DNA of 64,000 nucleotides, taken from positions 1 to 64,000 of the forward strand of contig DYGX01000006.1 in the NCBI GenBank assembly GCA_020724465.1. The letters run 5' to 3'. The stretch's first letter is position 1. Each line of letters begins with the position of its first letter. Positions 18,501 to 28,230 of this stretch are shown in pieces. The notes beneath the pieces are model-generated. The model was not told where the DNA came from. It searched no databases and was given only the letters and a program-made list of their open reading frames with translations. A program made the position numbers and the translations under genes. The DNA comes from Thermoflexus sp. (GTDB lineage Bacteria; Chloroflexota; Anaerolineae; Aggregatilineales; Aggregatilineaceae).

Positions 18501-21500
18501 CGGGACGAACGTGATCTGCGCGCGCCCATCGTCGCCGGTGGTCAGCGTGCCGCTGGCGCCCTCGATCGGGACTTCCTCAACATCCCACGTCCAGGTGGTG
18601 CGGCCGAACTCGTCTTCTTCCTGCACCGAGAACCAGCGCCGCTCAACCACCTCATATGCGACTTCCTGCCCGGCGACCGGCTGGCTGTCCCAATCGACCG
18701 CCAGCACGTTGACGGCGTTCTCCTGCCCCGCGCGCCCGACGTATTCTTCCGGCTGCAGGCCGATATAGATCAGCCCCTGGTGGACGATCACCTGCGTGCG
18801 CGCGGCAACCATCTGATCGCTCTCGTCGATGACCTGCGCCTCGATGGTGTAGAGCTGGCTGGTGGTCTTCTCACCCAGGTCAGCCGTGATCTCGATCAGA
18901 TAGCGGCCCTGGGCGTCGGTGCGGCCCTCGCCCTCGTCCACCACCTCGCCAAACGGGCCGTAGTACTCCGGCGCGTAGAGGTCGTAGTTGCGATCCTCAA
19001 AGGACCAGTAGCCCGGCCCGTCGTAGGCGAAGGTGTAGTCCCGCGCCAGAACGCTGTAGCGCACCGTCGCGTTGGACACCGCGCCGCCGAAGAAGTAGCT
19101 CGCCTCGACCGCCACCTGGATCGTGTCGCCCGGCGCCACCTGATCCAGCGCCGGGGTCGCGCTCACCTGAAACTCCGGCGCGCGATATTCCGCCACGCTG
19201 AAGCTCAGGCCGAACTCCTCACGGGCATTGCTCGCCAGCGCCGCCGAGATGCGGTAGTAGCCGAGCGGCGCCTCGTCGTCCAGCACGAACTCGCCGCTGA
19301 ACGACCCCTGCGGCGTGACCGGCAGCACTTCGTCGTAGACGATCTCACCCCGGTCATCGTAGATCTGCACCGGGACGCTCTCGAACTCCGGCAGGCTGAA
19401 GCGCACATCGTCGCGGTTGCGCAGGATGCCCTTGAAGTAAACCGGCTGGCCGGGGCGGTAGATCGGGCGGTCGGTGTAAAGGTAGATTACGAAGTTCTCC
19501 GGCTGGTAGTCCGACATCAGGTCGAACTGCCACGGATTCATGCCGTCCGTCCACTCGCTCATGGCGAAGCCGAACACGCCGCCCGCATCCACCGAGGCAT
19601 AGAGCGTGGTGTACAGGTTTTCCAGATGCGGGATGGCGGCCCGCGCCAGCCCGGCCGGCCCGGTGACCGCCCGGCCGATCGGGGCGAAGTCCTGGTTGTA
19701 GAAGATCACCGGCACGCCGGGGACCGGCGCCCCGCTGTCCAGATCGGTGACCCACGCCAGGGCCGTATCCTGGCTGAACTTGAGCGCCAGATTGGCCGTG
19801 GCGACCAGCAGAATGTGCCGTGTCGCCTCACGATCGCGCCCTTCCAGCTCGGGCGACTGCGCTTCCAGGAAGTAGATGCCAGGGGCCAGCGCGGGCGGCG
19901 GCTCCGTCCGGGTCGCATTCGGATCGTCCGGGCGGCGCAGCAGCGGCACGAAGAAGTAATTTTCGAGCGTGCCCTCGGCAGCGTAGCCCTCGACGCCGTT
20001 GTCAAGCCGGACCTGCCACCAGAAGTAACCGCTTTCGCAGAACGGCCCGCCGATAATCTGGAACGTCTCGCCCGGCGCCACCTGCGCGATGGCGCGGGCG
20101 CTCAGGCTGGCGGCAGCACGCACGTTGAGCGGGCGCGGATCGTCCTCGCCCACCAGCGCCACATCCCCCACCTCGACCTGCGGCGGTGGCGCGCCCAGGC
20201 ACTCGATGTTGCCGATCCCGCTTGGCCCGCGCTCCGAGACGTAGAGCAGCTCGTAGCGGCGCTCGTCCTGCCCCGCGCGGACGTCAATCGACCAGCGGCG
20301 CAGCAGATCCCCGGCTTGCGGCCGGAAGCTCTGCCACAGGTCCCAGCTCTCCGGCCCGGTGAGCCGGGCCAGGTCGCGCAGCGACAGCCGCCACAACCCC
20401 AGGTCGATGCGCTTCACATTGCGGTGGGTGACGAACAGGCGCGTGGCTGGATTATAGGCGCTGTACAGCCCCACGCGGCCCGGCGTCTGGAAGGTCAGCT
20501 CCGGCGCATAGGGCGCGGTCGTGTAGCTGACGACCATCCCCTGCTCGATGGTGTTGCCGTAGGGGTCTTCCATGCCGGGCAGGATGGTGATGGTGTAGTC
20601 GGTGCTCGGCTCGGTGTCGAAGGCAAACGTGAAGCTGTTCTGGTATTCGGACCAGTACACGTCGAAGTCGCGCCACGGCTCCGGGTCGATCAGGACCTTG
20701 TCCTCGATCGTCTTCCAGTTCATCGGCCCGGCGAAGAAGAGCGTGAACCCGCCGTAGGGGTCGGCGTTCCGCTGCCCGTCGAAGGGCGAAGTCTCGACAA
20801 TGGCGGGCACGGGGACCGTGGTGAACGTGCTGGACGCGCTCTCGCGCAGGGCCGCGCCGGTGGCGCTGCGCGCCGCGGCGGCGTCGATCGTAACGCGGTA
20901 GGTCGTGCCCAGCGCGAGCCGCTCAGCCGGGCGGAAGGTCAGGCGGCGGCCGTCGTCGCTCCAGCGGAATGTCCCGGCCACCACCTGCGGTGCCTGGGCG
21001 CTGTCTTCCGGCGGGACGGTCTCCAGCCGGAAGGCCCCCTCGGTGGCGGCGGGGTCCATCGGTTGCGTGAAGCTGACTGTCACCGGGGCCTCGAGCCGGA
21101 CGCCGGTTGTCCCGTTGCTGGGAACGATCTCGACGACATCCGGTGGCAGCGTCGTGAACGTCCAGACGAAGTCCTCGGCCAGCACGCCGCCGGTCACATC
21201 TTCCAGTCCAGCCTCGACGGCCACGGTGTAGGTCGTGCCGCCGCGCAAGCCCTCGGCGGGGGTGAACAGGTAGATCGACGTGTTGATCCACTCGCCCTGC
21301 CCCTCGACCGGCGGGTCGAAGCGCAGCGGGTGGGGCAGCGCGGCCTGTTCCTCGACCGTCACCAGCGGCACGACCGGCCGGTTGAAGATGACCGTGATCG
21401 CGCTGTCGATATCGACCGACGCGGCGCCTGGCGCGGGCAGCACTTCGGCCACTTCCAGATAGCCGATGGTGCGCAGCGCCAGCGCGAACGGCTCCGCCAG

Positions 21501-21878
21501 GGCGACACCGGCTGCCGAGCGCGCGCCGGTGCCCAGGCGGAAGGTGTATTCGGTGGCGCGCTCGTAGCTTTCCGTGGGCGTGAAGGTCAGGGCGGTGTCG
21601 CCTGCCCAGCTCAGCGCGCCGTCAACCGCCGGCGAAACGCTGAACGCCCCCTCGACGGCAGCGCGATCCATCGGCTGGTCGAAATACAGCGTCACCGGCT
21701 CGTCCAGCCCCAGCTCCTCACCGACCAGCGGACTCGTCTCGACCACGCGCGGGGCCGGGGTATCTGCCTGCCGATCCGGCGCGCTCTGAGCCGCCGGCAG
21801 CCCAATCGCGAGCAGCAGCGCGGTGCCGATCGCCAGCGCAGCCAGCCCGCCTATCCGACGCATGTGTAAGCCTGCCAT
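15555..21878 (-). CDS. Large secreted alpha-2-macroglobulin family protein with SH3 domain
   Basis: A 2107-residue protein resembling bacterial alpha-2-macroglobulins, which trap proteases through a thioester. In order: a hydrophobic signal or anchor helix; four or more Ig-like (Big_5) domains with repeated FTT-strand boundaries (residues about 45-480); a bacterial SH3 domain near residues 585-660 (NVRAAASLSARAIAQVAPGE); macroglobulin domains including YLYTDRPIYRPGQPVYFKG; a bait-like region; and a thioester motif CIEQ at Cys1616 followed by an alpha-helical toroid. The ATG at 21878 has GGGAG upstream; an in-frame start at 22013 is less likely. No lipobox is visible and no pbpC homologue is adjacent, unlike the E. 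coli arrangement. Confidence 0.85.
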   Translation of the reverse strand: MAGLHMRRIGGLAALAIGTALLLAIGLPAAQSAPDRQADTPAPRVVETSPLVGEELGLDEPVTLYFDQPMDRAAVEGAFSVSPAVDGALSWAGDTALTFTPTESYERATEYTFRLGTGARSAAGVALAEPFALALRTIGYLEVAEVLPAPGAASVDIDSAITVIFNRPVVPLVTVEEQAALPHPLRFDPPVEGQGEWINTSIYLFTPAEGLRGGTTYTVAVEAGLEDVTGGVLAEDFVWTFTTLPPDVVEIVPSNGTTGVRLEAPVTVSFTQPMDPAATEGAFRLETVPPEDSAQAPQVVAGTFRWSDDGRRLTFRPAERLALGTTYRVTIDAAAARSATGAALRESASSTFTTVPVPAIVETSPFDGQRNADPYGGFTLFFAGPMNWKTIEDKVLIDPEPWRDFDVYWSEYQNSFTFAFDTEPSTDYTITILPGMEDPYGNTIEQGMVVSYTTAPYAPELTFQTPGRVGLYSAYNPATRLFVTHRNVKRIDLGLWRLSLRDLARLTGPESWDLWQSFRPQAGDLLRRWSIDVRAGQDERRYELLYVSERGPSGIGNIECLGAPPPQVEVGDVALVGEDDPRPLNVRAAASLSARAIAQVAPGETFQIIGGPFCESGYFWWQVRLDNGVEGYAAEGTLENYFFVPLLRRPDDPNATRTEPPPALAPGIYFLEAQSPELEGRDREATRHILLVATANLALKFSQDTALAWVTDLDSGAPVPGVPVIFYNQDFAPIGRAVTGPAGLARAAIPHLENLYTTLYASVDAGGVFGFAMSEWTDGMNPWQFDLMSDYQPENFVIYLYTDRPIYRPGQPVYFKGILRNRDDVRFSLPEFESVPVQIYDDRGEIVYDEVLPVTPQGSFSGEFVLDDEAPLGYYRISAALASNAREEFGLSFSVAEYRAPEFQVSATPALDQVAPGDTIQVAVEASYFFGGAVSNATVRYSVLARDYTFAYDGPGYWSFEDRNYDLYAPEYYGPFGEVVDEGEGRTDAQGRYLIEITADLGEKTTSQLYTIEAQVIDESDQMVAARTQVIVHQGLIYIGLQPEEYVGRAGQENAVNVLAVDWDSQPVAGQEVAYEVVERRWFSVQEEDEFGRTTWTWDVEEVPIEGASGTLTTGDDGRAQITFVPPYGGVYKVYATAEDERGNAIRSSAFLWVSGEDFVNWRQENSNRIQLITDKDRYSVGDTAEVLIPSPWQGEAYALITVERGDILTQEVLLLETNSTIYRLPIEENYAPNVFVSVLLVKGVDETNPIAAFRFGLTQLTVETERLVMDLTVEPSIDVAAGEYAGPGDTVEYTLTATDWQGTPVPNAEIGVSLTDLAVLTIAEPNSPNLLPFFYSERGISVRTSSPLTISVDQATQHIIDTIKGGGGGYGEGGIFDVRQEFVDTPLWAPHLITDDNGQATVSVTLPDNLTTWRLDARAVTTGEDGPMLVGQTTFDLLSTKPLLIRPVTPRFFVVGDRATLAAIVNNNTERAYETEVTLEGTGFALLDGVENTQTVTVPAGGRARVDWPIEVLDVEAISAIFAASAGDGKVTDASRPPLGQGDARTLPVYKYEVPETVGTGGTLYGPEAGSRTEAVALPRRFDVTQGELVVRLDRSLAAATVDGLDWLRHFPHECIEQVISRFLPNAVTYRALAALGVEDAELERHLTEQLNFALQRLYAQQKVDGGWGWFPQDKSDPLVTAYALIGLAEARAAGYTIEPGVMSRAEGFVRGSLIAVGPQESTWRLNRQAFLLYALAYAGEGDLGRTVRLFEEREALSLYAKAFLAMTFHRLAPDDPRAMELVNDLNSALILSATGAHWEEATHDWWNWNTDTRTTALGLMALAQIDPQNQMIPSVVRWLMVARQADHWETTQETAWAVMALTEWMVLTGELEPDYTFAVRLNNEALPLDDNTATPENVKEAELLRVQVAELLADEANRLVISRDAGPGNLYYTAHLTAYLPVSEVEPLDRGISVSRKYSLLNDPDATPITQAPVGEPVQVTLTIIAPNDLHYVVVEDPIPAGADAVNPELETTSQVGTQPELSRERPLSQGWGWWWFSNIEMRDEKVVLYATYLPRGTYQFNYVIYPGLAGEYNVIPATAQEFYFPDVYGRSAGSIFTITGGTEG

Positions 21879-22046
21879 GCCACACTCTCCCGAAAATGTC
21901 TCTCTGCGCGCGCGGCCTGCGGGCCGTCGCCTGCCCGGAAGAAAACGACTATCTCCTCGCCGGACCGTATCAGGTGCCGCCGGGGGAGATAGTCGCGTTG
22001 GGTTCGCTGGCACAGCACGAGCGCAGCAGCAGGGGGTACGGTCCGG

Positions 22047-23813
22047 TCAGCCGGCTTTGATGTAAACCTTCACTTCGCTCTCGGCCAGGCTATCCCTCAA
22101 CACACCGCCGCCAACTTCAACGTCGTAATCATGGGTATACTCGTGCCATGTCCCGTCGCCCGGCCAGTTGGGGATCTCAACCTCGCCCGCGAACTGGTCG
22201 AGCAGGTTAGCGACCACCACGACGATATTTCCCTCGTCGTTCCATCGCTTATATGCCATGATACACCGCTCCTGATCCAGATGCACGACGTCAAACGTGT
22301 CGGCCTGGAGCGCAGGGGTGGTTTTGCGCAGGTAGATCAAGCCGCGATACGTCCGCTGCAGGTCGGCGTTGCGCTCGTTTTGCAGCAGCGCCCAGTCAAT
22401 TGGCTGGCGCTCCTGCGTGCGGGGCGCGCTCTCGCCGAACTCCTGCCCCATCCACAGCATCGGCATCCCCGGCGCGGTCAGCAGAATCGCGGCGCCCATC
22501 TTCACACGCCGGAAAGCGGGATCGTCGATGATCCCGGCCTGGCCGAGCTGCCACATGATGCGGTCCTGGTCGTGGTTGTCGATGTAGTTCACCACATTCT
22601 GCGCGCTGGCGAACCCGTCGCGGCGCGGGTCGATCACGCTGACGAGCGCGTCGAGATTGTACGGCTGGCGGCCGTCCTGTTCGCGCCCGACGATGGTGCA
22701 CATGATCTGCTTCGAGAAATTCTCATGCCAGGCGGCATCCAGCGGGCCTTCCAGCCCGGTCACCGACGGGTCCTGCGGCACATGTTCGGCGATGGTGATG
22801 AACGGCTTGCTGCCGTTGAGGTGCTGGTAGATCGCCGCCTGGAGCCAGTTCAGAACATCGTAGTTCTTGATGATGGCCGTGGCGTCGAAGCGGATGCCGT
22901 CGATGTGGAAATGAGCGATCCAGTGCAGGATCGCGTCGAGCACGAACTGGCGCGCCGGCCAGCAGTCCAGCTCCGGGTCGTAGAATTCGTAATTGAACTT
23001 CGGCCCCCACTGGTGTTCGGGCGCGTCCGGACTCTCGCCATAGTACCAGTAGTTGTGGTCGATATGAGCCAGCGGCGTGCTCACTTCGGTGTGGTTGTAG
23101 ACGCCGTCCAGGATGACGCGGATCCCGCGCGCGTGGCATTCGTCCACCAGCCGGCACAGATCGTCCGGCGTGCCATACGACTTCTCGACGGCAAACAGAT
23201 AGCGCGGGTTGTAGCCCCAGCCGTGCTCGCCGGGGAACTCGCTGACCGGCATCAGTTCGATCGCGTTGATTCCCAGCTCGACAAGATAATCCAGCTTGTC
23301 GATCGTGTCCTGAAAGCGCCCCTTGGGGCCCGCCTGGTCGTCACCCGGGCCGCCGCTGAAGTCCTGCACGTGTAGTTCGTAGATCACCAGCTCCGGGTTG
23401 GATGGCAGGGGATGATCGTCGTGTTGCCACTGGTGCTCGGCGAGCACGCGGCGGCCGTTCTTGACGGTGATGCAGGTGTTCTCGTAGTCGTCCGAGACGA
23501 CCAGCGAGCGCGGATCCGCGATGGTCACCAACTCGCCCTCGGCAAAGTAGCTCTTGGACTTGACCTGAAACTTGTACTGATAGTCTCCGTCGGCCAGCGG
23601 CACACTGACCCGCCACCAGCCATCGTCGCCGCGCGTCATGGGGATCGGCTCCCAGCCGTTCCAATCGCCAACGAGCGCCACGTGCTCGTTATACGGCGCG
23701 AACAGCGCGAACTCGGCTTCTGCTGCCTGTTGATCGCTCATGGTGTAAACGATTTCCTTTCCGCGGTAAGGGTTCTGCTCCCGGTTGATGTCTGGCAGCG
23801 AAAACTCTGCCAT
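22047..23813 (-). CDS. GH13 alpha-glucan enzyme with N-terminal CBM48 (branching/amylase type)
   Basis: A 588-residue cytoplasmic glycoside hydrolase family 13 protein. An N-terminal beta-sandwich of the CBM48/E-set type (HVALVGDWNGWEPIPM) precedes a TIM barrel. Catalytic residues are in place: Asp310 in GIRFDATA, Glu343 in ITIAEHVP, and Asp415 in NYIDNHDQDR; VILDGVYNHT is conserved region I. A C-terminal beta domain ends at AEVKVYIKAG-like strands. The architecture suits a glycogen-branching enzyme or related maltooligosaccharide hydrolase. No other glycogen gene is nearby, so the exact reaction cannot be decided from context. Confidence 0.8.
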   Translation of the reverse strand: MAEFSLPDINREQNPYRGKEIVYTMSDQQAAEAEFALFAPYNEHVALVGDWNGWEPIPMTRGDDGWWRVSVPLADGDYQYKFQVKSKSYFAEGELVTIADPRSLVVSDDYENTCITVKNGRRVLAEHQWQHDDHPLPSNPELVIYELHVQDFSGGPGDDQAGPKGRFQDTIDKLDYLVELGINAIELMPVSEFPGEHGWGYNPRYLFAVEKSYGTPDDLCRLVDECHARGIRVILDGVYNHTEVSTPLAHIDHNYWYYGESPDAPEHQWGPKFNYEFYDPELDCWPARQFVLDAILHWIAHFHIDGIRFDATAIIKNYDVLNWLQAAIYQHLNGSKPFITIAEHVPQDPSVTGLEGPLDAAWHENFSKQIMCTIVGREQDGRQPYNLDALVSVIDPRRDGFASAQNVVNYIDNHDQDRIMWQLGQAGIIDDPAFRRVKMGAAILLTAPGMPMLWMGQEFGESAPRTQERQPIDWALLQNERNADLQRTYRGLIYLRKTTPALQADTFDVVHLDQERCIMAYKRWNDEGNIVVVVANLLDQFAGEVEIPNWPGDGTWHEYTHDYDVEVGGGVLRDSLAESEVKVYIKAG

Positions 23814-23950
23814 ACAGAGTCATAGCCGAATCCGGAAGCCGCGCCCATGCCAGCGGCAGGACGCCTTTCCTGCGCGGAAACGGAGCGGCGCTACTTCTCA
23901 TTGTAGGGGGTGCTACCGGCCCGCAGCGCGACGGCTGCGCTCCGCCTGCC

Positions 23951-24331
23951 CTACGCCTGATCGCCGGGAAGGCGGCTGCCGACGATCCGGTCGATCAGCG
24001 AGACCAGATCGCGCATGGTGACCGGTTTGACGCAGAAGTCGTAGGCGCCCAGCGCCAGGGCGCGCTCGCGGACGCGCCCGTTGCCGGAGATGACGATCAC
24101 GGGGATGTTGTGCAGGCGGGGGTCGTCGCGCACAAACTCCAGCAGGCGCGTGCCGGGCAGGTCGGGCAGGGCGATGTCGAGCACGATCGCGTCGATGGCG
24201 CGGTTGGTGAGCTGGAGCAGCGCGGGGATCGTTTCCGGAACCGAGATTACGGCGTGCCCGTGGCGCTCCAGCGCCGCCGCGTACAAGAAGCGCAGATCGG
24301 CGTCGTCCTCGACAACCAGTATAGTCGCCAT
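23951..24331 (-). CDS. Single-domain response regulator (receiver)
   Basis: A 126-residue CheY-like protein with only a receiver domain. The acidic pocket (VVEDD, Asp10), phosphoacceptor Asp52 in AIVLDIALPD, Ser82 in VISGN, and Lys102 in CVKP are all present, so it should be phosphorylatable. The start is the ATG at 24331; a longer in-frame reading frame upstream merely runs antiphase through the next two genes. No output domain and no cognate kinase are adjacent, and it lies 26 nt after the ElyC-like gene. Confidence 0.85.
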   Translation of the reverse strand: MATILVVEDDADLRFLYAAALERHGHAVISVPETIPALLQLTNRAIDAIVLDIALPDLPGTRLLEFVRDDPRLHNIPVIVISGNGRVRERALALGAYDFCVKPVTMRDLVSLIDRIVGSRLPGDQA

Positions 24332-24357
24332 GATCGGACAGGCTCCTCGCCGCGTGG

Positions 24358-24987
24358 CTAGCTGCCCAGCGCAGCGCAGACTCCATAATAGCCCAATGCC
24401 GCCATTTCGCGCAGCAGGGCGTGCAGAGACTCGGGCACCGCCGCCAGGCTGACAGCGCGCGGGGCCGGGCTGGTCCACACCGGCAGGCCGGCCTGGTGGA
24501 ACATCCACCGGGCGCGCAGCAGGTGAAAATCGTCGCTGACCACCACCACACGCTGCCAGCCGCGCTCGCGCACGATCTCGGCGGCGTGGCGCGCGTTTTG
24601 CTCGGTGTTCAGGCTGCTGTCCTCGACCGTGATCGCGCCGGGCGGAACCCCCGCCTGCCGCGCCAGGTCCGCGCACAGCCTGGCCTCGCTGCGCCCACCC
24701 GCAAGGCGATAGCCGCCGGAGCAGATCAGGTGCGGCGCGATCCCGGCCTGGAACAGCCGCGCCCCATGTTCGGCGCGGCGCTCGGTTCCGGCCTGGCCGC
24801 CGCCCAGGACGATGATCACATCGGCCTGCCGCGCCTGATCCACTGCCCCGTAGCCGACAATCACCGCCGCCAGCGCGCACGCGCCCCAGGCCGCCGCGAC
24901 GCTCAGCGCCAGCAGCAGCCGGACAGCCCGCCTGACGGATCGGCGCCGAAAGCGACGCGGCGTTTGTGGCAAGGCGGATCCGGGCAT
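24358..24987 (-). CDS. YdcF/ElyC-like DUF218 membrane protein
   Basis: A 209-residue protein with an N-terminal basic stretch and one membrane helix, followed by a DUF218 domain. Landmarks are ADVIIVLGGGQ, the SEARLCADLARQAGVP helix, and EDSSLNTEQNARHAAEI, and then VVVSDDFHLLRARW. Relatives such as ElyC affect envelope integrity and lipid carrier metabolism. The ATG at 24987 overlaps the stop of the upstream lipoprotein gene in TGATG, indicating translational coupling. An in-frame start at 25074 would overlap that gene heavily. Confidence 0.8.
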   Translation of the reverse strand: MPGSALPQTPRRFRRRSVRRAVRLLLALSVAAAWGACALAAVIVGYGAVDQARQADVIIVLGGGQAGTERRAEHGARLFQAGIAPHLICSGGYRLAGGRSEARLCADLARQAGVPPGAITVEDSSLNTEQNARHAAEIVRERGWQRVVVVSDDFHLLRARWMFHQAGLPVWTSPAPRAVSLAAVPESLHALLREMAALGYYGVCAALGS

Positions 24988-25517
24988 CAGAACGGAAAGG
25001 TATCCAGGAAGCGCCGCAGGGTATCCAGCCCGGCGGTCGTGCGCACGACGTACACCCAGCCGCCGTCGCTCCACACAGCCAGATAGCCGCCGTGCCGGTC
25101 GCGCGCGACGCCGTAGCCGTGCCGCGCCGGACCAGCGGAATCATCCAGCCGCGCGGCGATAACCGGCGCGCTGAGCGTGTAGCGCACGGTCGCCGCCGCG
25201 TCCTCGGCGGAGTCGAACAGGAACGTGCTGACCAGCACGCTACCCCCGTCGCCGCGATAGATCGCCGCGCTGCCGCCGTCGCCGGTCGCCAGCGGGCTGC
25301 CGCGCAGAGACTCGCGCACGAAGCCGCCGATTGCATCCGGCGCGGCGAATCTGCCCGGATCTGTCGTGGCGACCGGCTGCTGGCCGCCCGGCTGGGGACC
25401 AGGGTCGTTTTGGGTCGCCGGGCGGTCGGCCGCGCCCGCGCCGCGGCAGGCAGCCAGCAGCAGCGCCACGCCCACCAGCAACCCTGCCAGCGAACCCGGT
25501 TTCCGTCCGCGCACCAT
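24987..25517 (-). CDS. Hypothetical lipoprotein, 176 aa
   Basis: The N-terminus is a clear type II signal sequence with lipobox LLAAC at about residue 24. A disordered Pro/Gln/Gly-rich linker leads to a domain with repeated short strands (SAAIYRGDGGSVLVSTFLF, VYVVRTTAGL). I do not recognise the family. It is the first gene of a pair coupled to the ElyC-like gene by a TGATG overlap, so a shared envelope role is plausible. Confidence 0.7.
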   Translation of the reverse strand: MVRGRKPGSLAGLLVGVALLLAACRGAGAADRPATQNDPGPQPGGQQPVATTDPGRFAAPDAIGGFVRESLRGSPLATGDGGSAAIYRGDGGSVLVSTFLFDSAEDAAATVRYTLSAPVIAARLDDSAGPARHGYGVARDRHGGYLAVWSDGGWVYVVRTTAGLDTLRRFLDTFPF

Positions 25518-25610
25518 GCCGCGCCTTTCTCCCGAATGTCACGCCTGCACACGAGAGACACTTCTAGCACTGCCCCGCCTGGGGCGCAAGTCCGGCGCGG
25601 GCGCGCGGAC

Positions 25611-25648
25611 AAAAAAAGCGGAACTGCGCGCTGTGGCGGCAGTTCCGC
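25611..25648 (-). terminator. Rho-independent terminator of nrdR-nrdJ
   Basis: GCGGAACTGC (25618-25627) is perfectly complementary to GCAGTTCCGC (25639-25648), and on the minus strand the stem is followed by seven Ts (25611-25617). It begins 29 nt past the nrdJ stop. Confidence 0.9.
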
Positions 25649-25677
25649 GATCGCTCCTCAACCCGTGGGCCGGGCGA

Positions 25678-28179
25678 TCAGCACTCGCTGAAGCCGCAGC
25701 TATAGCACTTGCGGCAGCCTTCCTCGTTAACCAGCGTCGCCGCGCCGCACTCCGGGCACAGGTCGGCTGACTGCTGGAAGACCGGCAGGGCGAGCTGCCC
25801 CTCGCTGACAGCCGAGGGCGCTTCGACCGGGGTGCTTTCGTCGCTTTCGTCCAGATATTCCTGGAGCACCTGGGCGATCCCGTCCGGCAGGCTGAGCACG
25901 CGCTGTTGCCCGAACCCGATCGGGCGGCCACCGCCGATCCCGCTGAGCTGGCGAACGATCTCCTTGAGGCGGTTGCGCGGGCTGACGGTCGAGGACAGGC
26001 GCAGGATGTACGAGATCAGCCGGCCCATCGCCTCGGACACCGCCGCCGTCTCCGACCCCACCTTTGAGGTCATCAGAAAGACCTCGAAGGGGTGCCCTTT
26101 GCCCTCGCCGTTCTCGTTGACCGTCACATACGTCGTGCCGAGCGGCGTCTGAATGCGGTACGTCTTGCCGCTCAGATAGCGCGGGCGCGGTTTCTTTTCC
26201 TCGTTGAACAGCCGGGCCTGCTCGACCGGCTGCGTTGGCGCGGCCTGCTTCTTCTTGGCCGTCTCGGCGGTCTCCAGCACGACCTTCTCGCGGCTGCCGG
26301 TCACGTAGACGGTCAGGCCCTTGCAGCCGAGCCGCCACCCCAGCAGATACGCTTCGGCAACGTCATGTTCGGTCGCGTCGGCGGGGAAGTTGCACGTCTT
26401 GGAGATCGCGTTGTCTGTGAACGCCTGGAGCGCGGCCTGCATCCGCACGTGCTCGTCGACCGTCACATCGCTGCTGACCACAAACACGCGCCGGATTTCC
26501 TCAGGCACGTCCTCGATGTCGCGGCAGGTGCCCACCTGATTGACGCGCTGGACAATGCGACCGATCTGCTCGTCCGACAGGCCCGAGTTGCGCAGCGCGC
26601 GCTCGAACAGCGGGCTGGTGTACTGGAGCGTAAGCTGCCGCCCGCCATCGTTGACATGACGCATGTACGCCAGCGCGAAAACCGGCTCGCAGCCGTAGCC
26701 CTCGCACCCGGCGACGGTCGAGATCGTGCCGGTCGGCGCGATGGTCGTCTGGGCGCCGTTGCGGATGCCGTGCCGGCGGATACCGTCCACAATCGCCTGC
26801 CAGTCCAGCTCCGGGCGGCCCCAGTCCCGCTCGTAGGGCACGATCGGCCTGGGCGGTTGCCATTTGAGATCGTCAGGATCGTAAAGGCTGCCCTTGATGG
26901 CCGGGAAGGGGCCGCGCTCTTGAGCCAGCTCGATGCTGGTGCGCATGGCGTGATAGCGCACATACTCCATCACCTGGCTGGCGAATTCCTGACCTTCCGG
27001 CGAGCCGTAGCGCACGCCCAGCACATACATCATGTCTGCCAGGCCCATGATGCCCAGCCCGATCCGCCGCACGCGGTGCGCCGCCTGCTCAAGCTCCGGC
27101 ACGGCGGGCACGTATTTGTTGGCCGAAACCACATCTTCCAGGAAGCGGGTCGAGGTCTCGATGGACTCGCGCAGCTTCTCCCAATCCACCGTGCCTTCGG
27201 GGGTCAGGTGCTGGGCCAGATTGATGCTGCCCAGGCAGCAGTTCTCGTACGGACCCAAGAACTGCTCGCCGCACGGATTGGTCGATTCAAGCTCGTAGAG
27301 ATGCGGGACGGGGTTGTCGCGGTTGGCCGCGTCCAGAAACAGCACGCCCGGCTCGCCGTTGTGATGCGCCTGCCTGACGATCTTGGCGAACAAGTCGCGC
27401 GCGCGCACCGTCCGCCACACCGTGCCATCCTGCGGATTGATCAGCTCAAAATCGCTATCTTCTTCAACCGCCCGCATAAACGCGTCGGTGATGCCGACCG
27501 AAATATTGAAATTCGTGATCTGGTTCTCGTCCGTCTTGCAGGTGATGAATTCCTCAATATCCGGATGGTCCACACGCAGCACCGCCATATTCGCGCCGCG
27601 GCGGCTGCCGCCCTGGGCGATCTCGCCGAAAGCCTGGTCGTACACCCGCAGGAAACCGACCGGCCCGGTCGCCTTGCCGTTGGACGAGCGCACGATCGCC
27701 CCTTTGGGACGCAGCCGGCTGAAGGAAAAACCGTTGCCGCCGCCGGTCTGCTGGATCAACGCGGCGTGGCGCAGCGTCTCGAAAATGCCGGAGCCGGTGC
27801 GGCCCATGTCGTCGTCAATCGGCAGCACGAAACAGGCGGCAAGCTGACCCAACGGCGTCCCCGCCCCGGTGAAGGTCGGGCTGTTGGGGAAGAAGCGCAG
27901 CGTGGTGAGCAGATCGTAGAACTGGCGCGCGACCGGCTCGATCGGCTGCCCATAGTCCGCTTCAACTTTGGCGACGTGATAGGCGACGCGCCAGAACATT
28001 TCCTGCTCGGTCTCGACCGGCTCGCCGTCCTCGCCCCGGCGCAGGTAGCGCTTGCGCAGCACCGTGCGCGCGTTGTCACTGAGCGGGATCTCGCGATCGA
28101 GATCCGGCGGCAGCGGTATCTTGCGGAACCCGTTGGTACGCGGCTCGGCTCCACGTTGCTGTTGCCTCACATCTACCAT
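25678..28179 (-). CDS. nrdJ: Adenosylcobalamin-dependent (class II) ribonucleotide reductase
   Basis: An 833-residue enzyme reducing ribonucleotides to deoxyribonucleotides using B12. Active-site regions are visible: [36 protein letters not shown], and the finger-loop region. The C-terminus ends in a Cys-rich zinc-ribbon-like tail (CPECG ... [12 protein letters not shown]), which commonly carries the re-reducing cysteines in this subclass. The ATG at 28179 has AAGGAGAG just upstream; an in-frame start at 28230 lacks support. It follows nrdR by 153 nt on the same strand. As the only reductase in view, it would work with or without oxygen. Confidence 0.95.
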   Translation of the reverse strand: MVDVRQQQRGAEPRTNGFRKIPLPPDLDREIPLSDNARTVLRKRYLRRGEDGEPVETEQEMFWRVAYHVAKVEADYGQPIEPVARQFYDLLTTLRFFPNSPTFTGAGTPLGQLAACFVLPIDDDMGRTGSGIFETLRHAALIQQTGGGNGFSFSRLRPKGAIVRSSNGKATGPVGFLRVYDQAFGEIAQGGSRRGANMAVLRVDHPDIEEFITCKTDENQITNFNISVGITDAFMRAVEEDSDFELINPQDGTVWRTVRARDLFAKIVRQAHHNGEPGVLFLDAANRDNPVPHLYELESTNPCGEQFLGPYENCCLGSINLAQHLTPEGTVDWEKLRESIETSTRFLEDVVSANKYVPAVPELEQAAHRVRRIGLGIMGLADMMYVLGVRYGSPEGQEFASQVMEYVRYHAMRTSIELAQERGPFPAIKGSLYDPDDLKWQPPRPIVPYERDWGRPELDWQAIVDGIRRHGIRNGAQTTIAPTGTISTVAGCEGYGCEPVFALAYMRHVNDGGRQLTLQYTSPLFERALRNSGLSDEQIGRIVQRVNQVGTCRDIEDVPEEIRRVFVVSSDVTVDEHVRMQAALQAFTDNAISKTCNFPADATEHDVAEAYLLGWRLGCKGLTVYVTGSREKVVLETAETAKKKQAAPTQPVEQARLFNEEKKPRPRYLSGKTYRIQTPLGTTYVTVNENGEGKGHPFEVFLMTSKVGSETAAVSEAMGRLISYILRLSSTVSPRNRLKEIVRQLSGIGGGRPIGFGQQRVLSLPDGIAQVLQEYLDESDESTPVEAPSAVSEGQLALPVFQQSADLCPECGAATLVNEEGCRKCYSCGFSEC

Positions 28180-28230
28180 GACACTCTCCTTGCGCTGCTT
28201 GGAGGCGACCCCACTCAGGCCCCCTCGCAT

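Noticed and set aside
18099-21869. Very long plus-strand open frame of 1256 codons, with a similar one at 15342-17855
   Set aside because: It is antisense to the alpha-2-macroglobulin gene and has the Arg/Ala/His/Gln-rich composition of a GC-rich shadow frame, without any recognisable domain.
23951-25612. 553-codon minus-strand frame as one protein
   Set aside because: Only the last 126 codons encode the receiver protein; the upstream part runs out of phase through the ElyC-like and lipoprotein genes.
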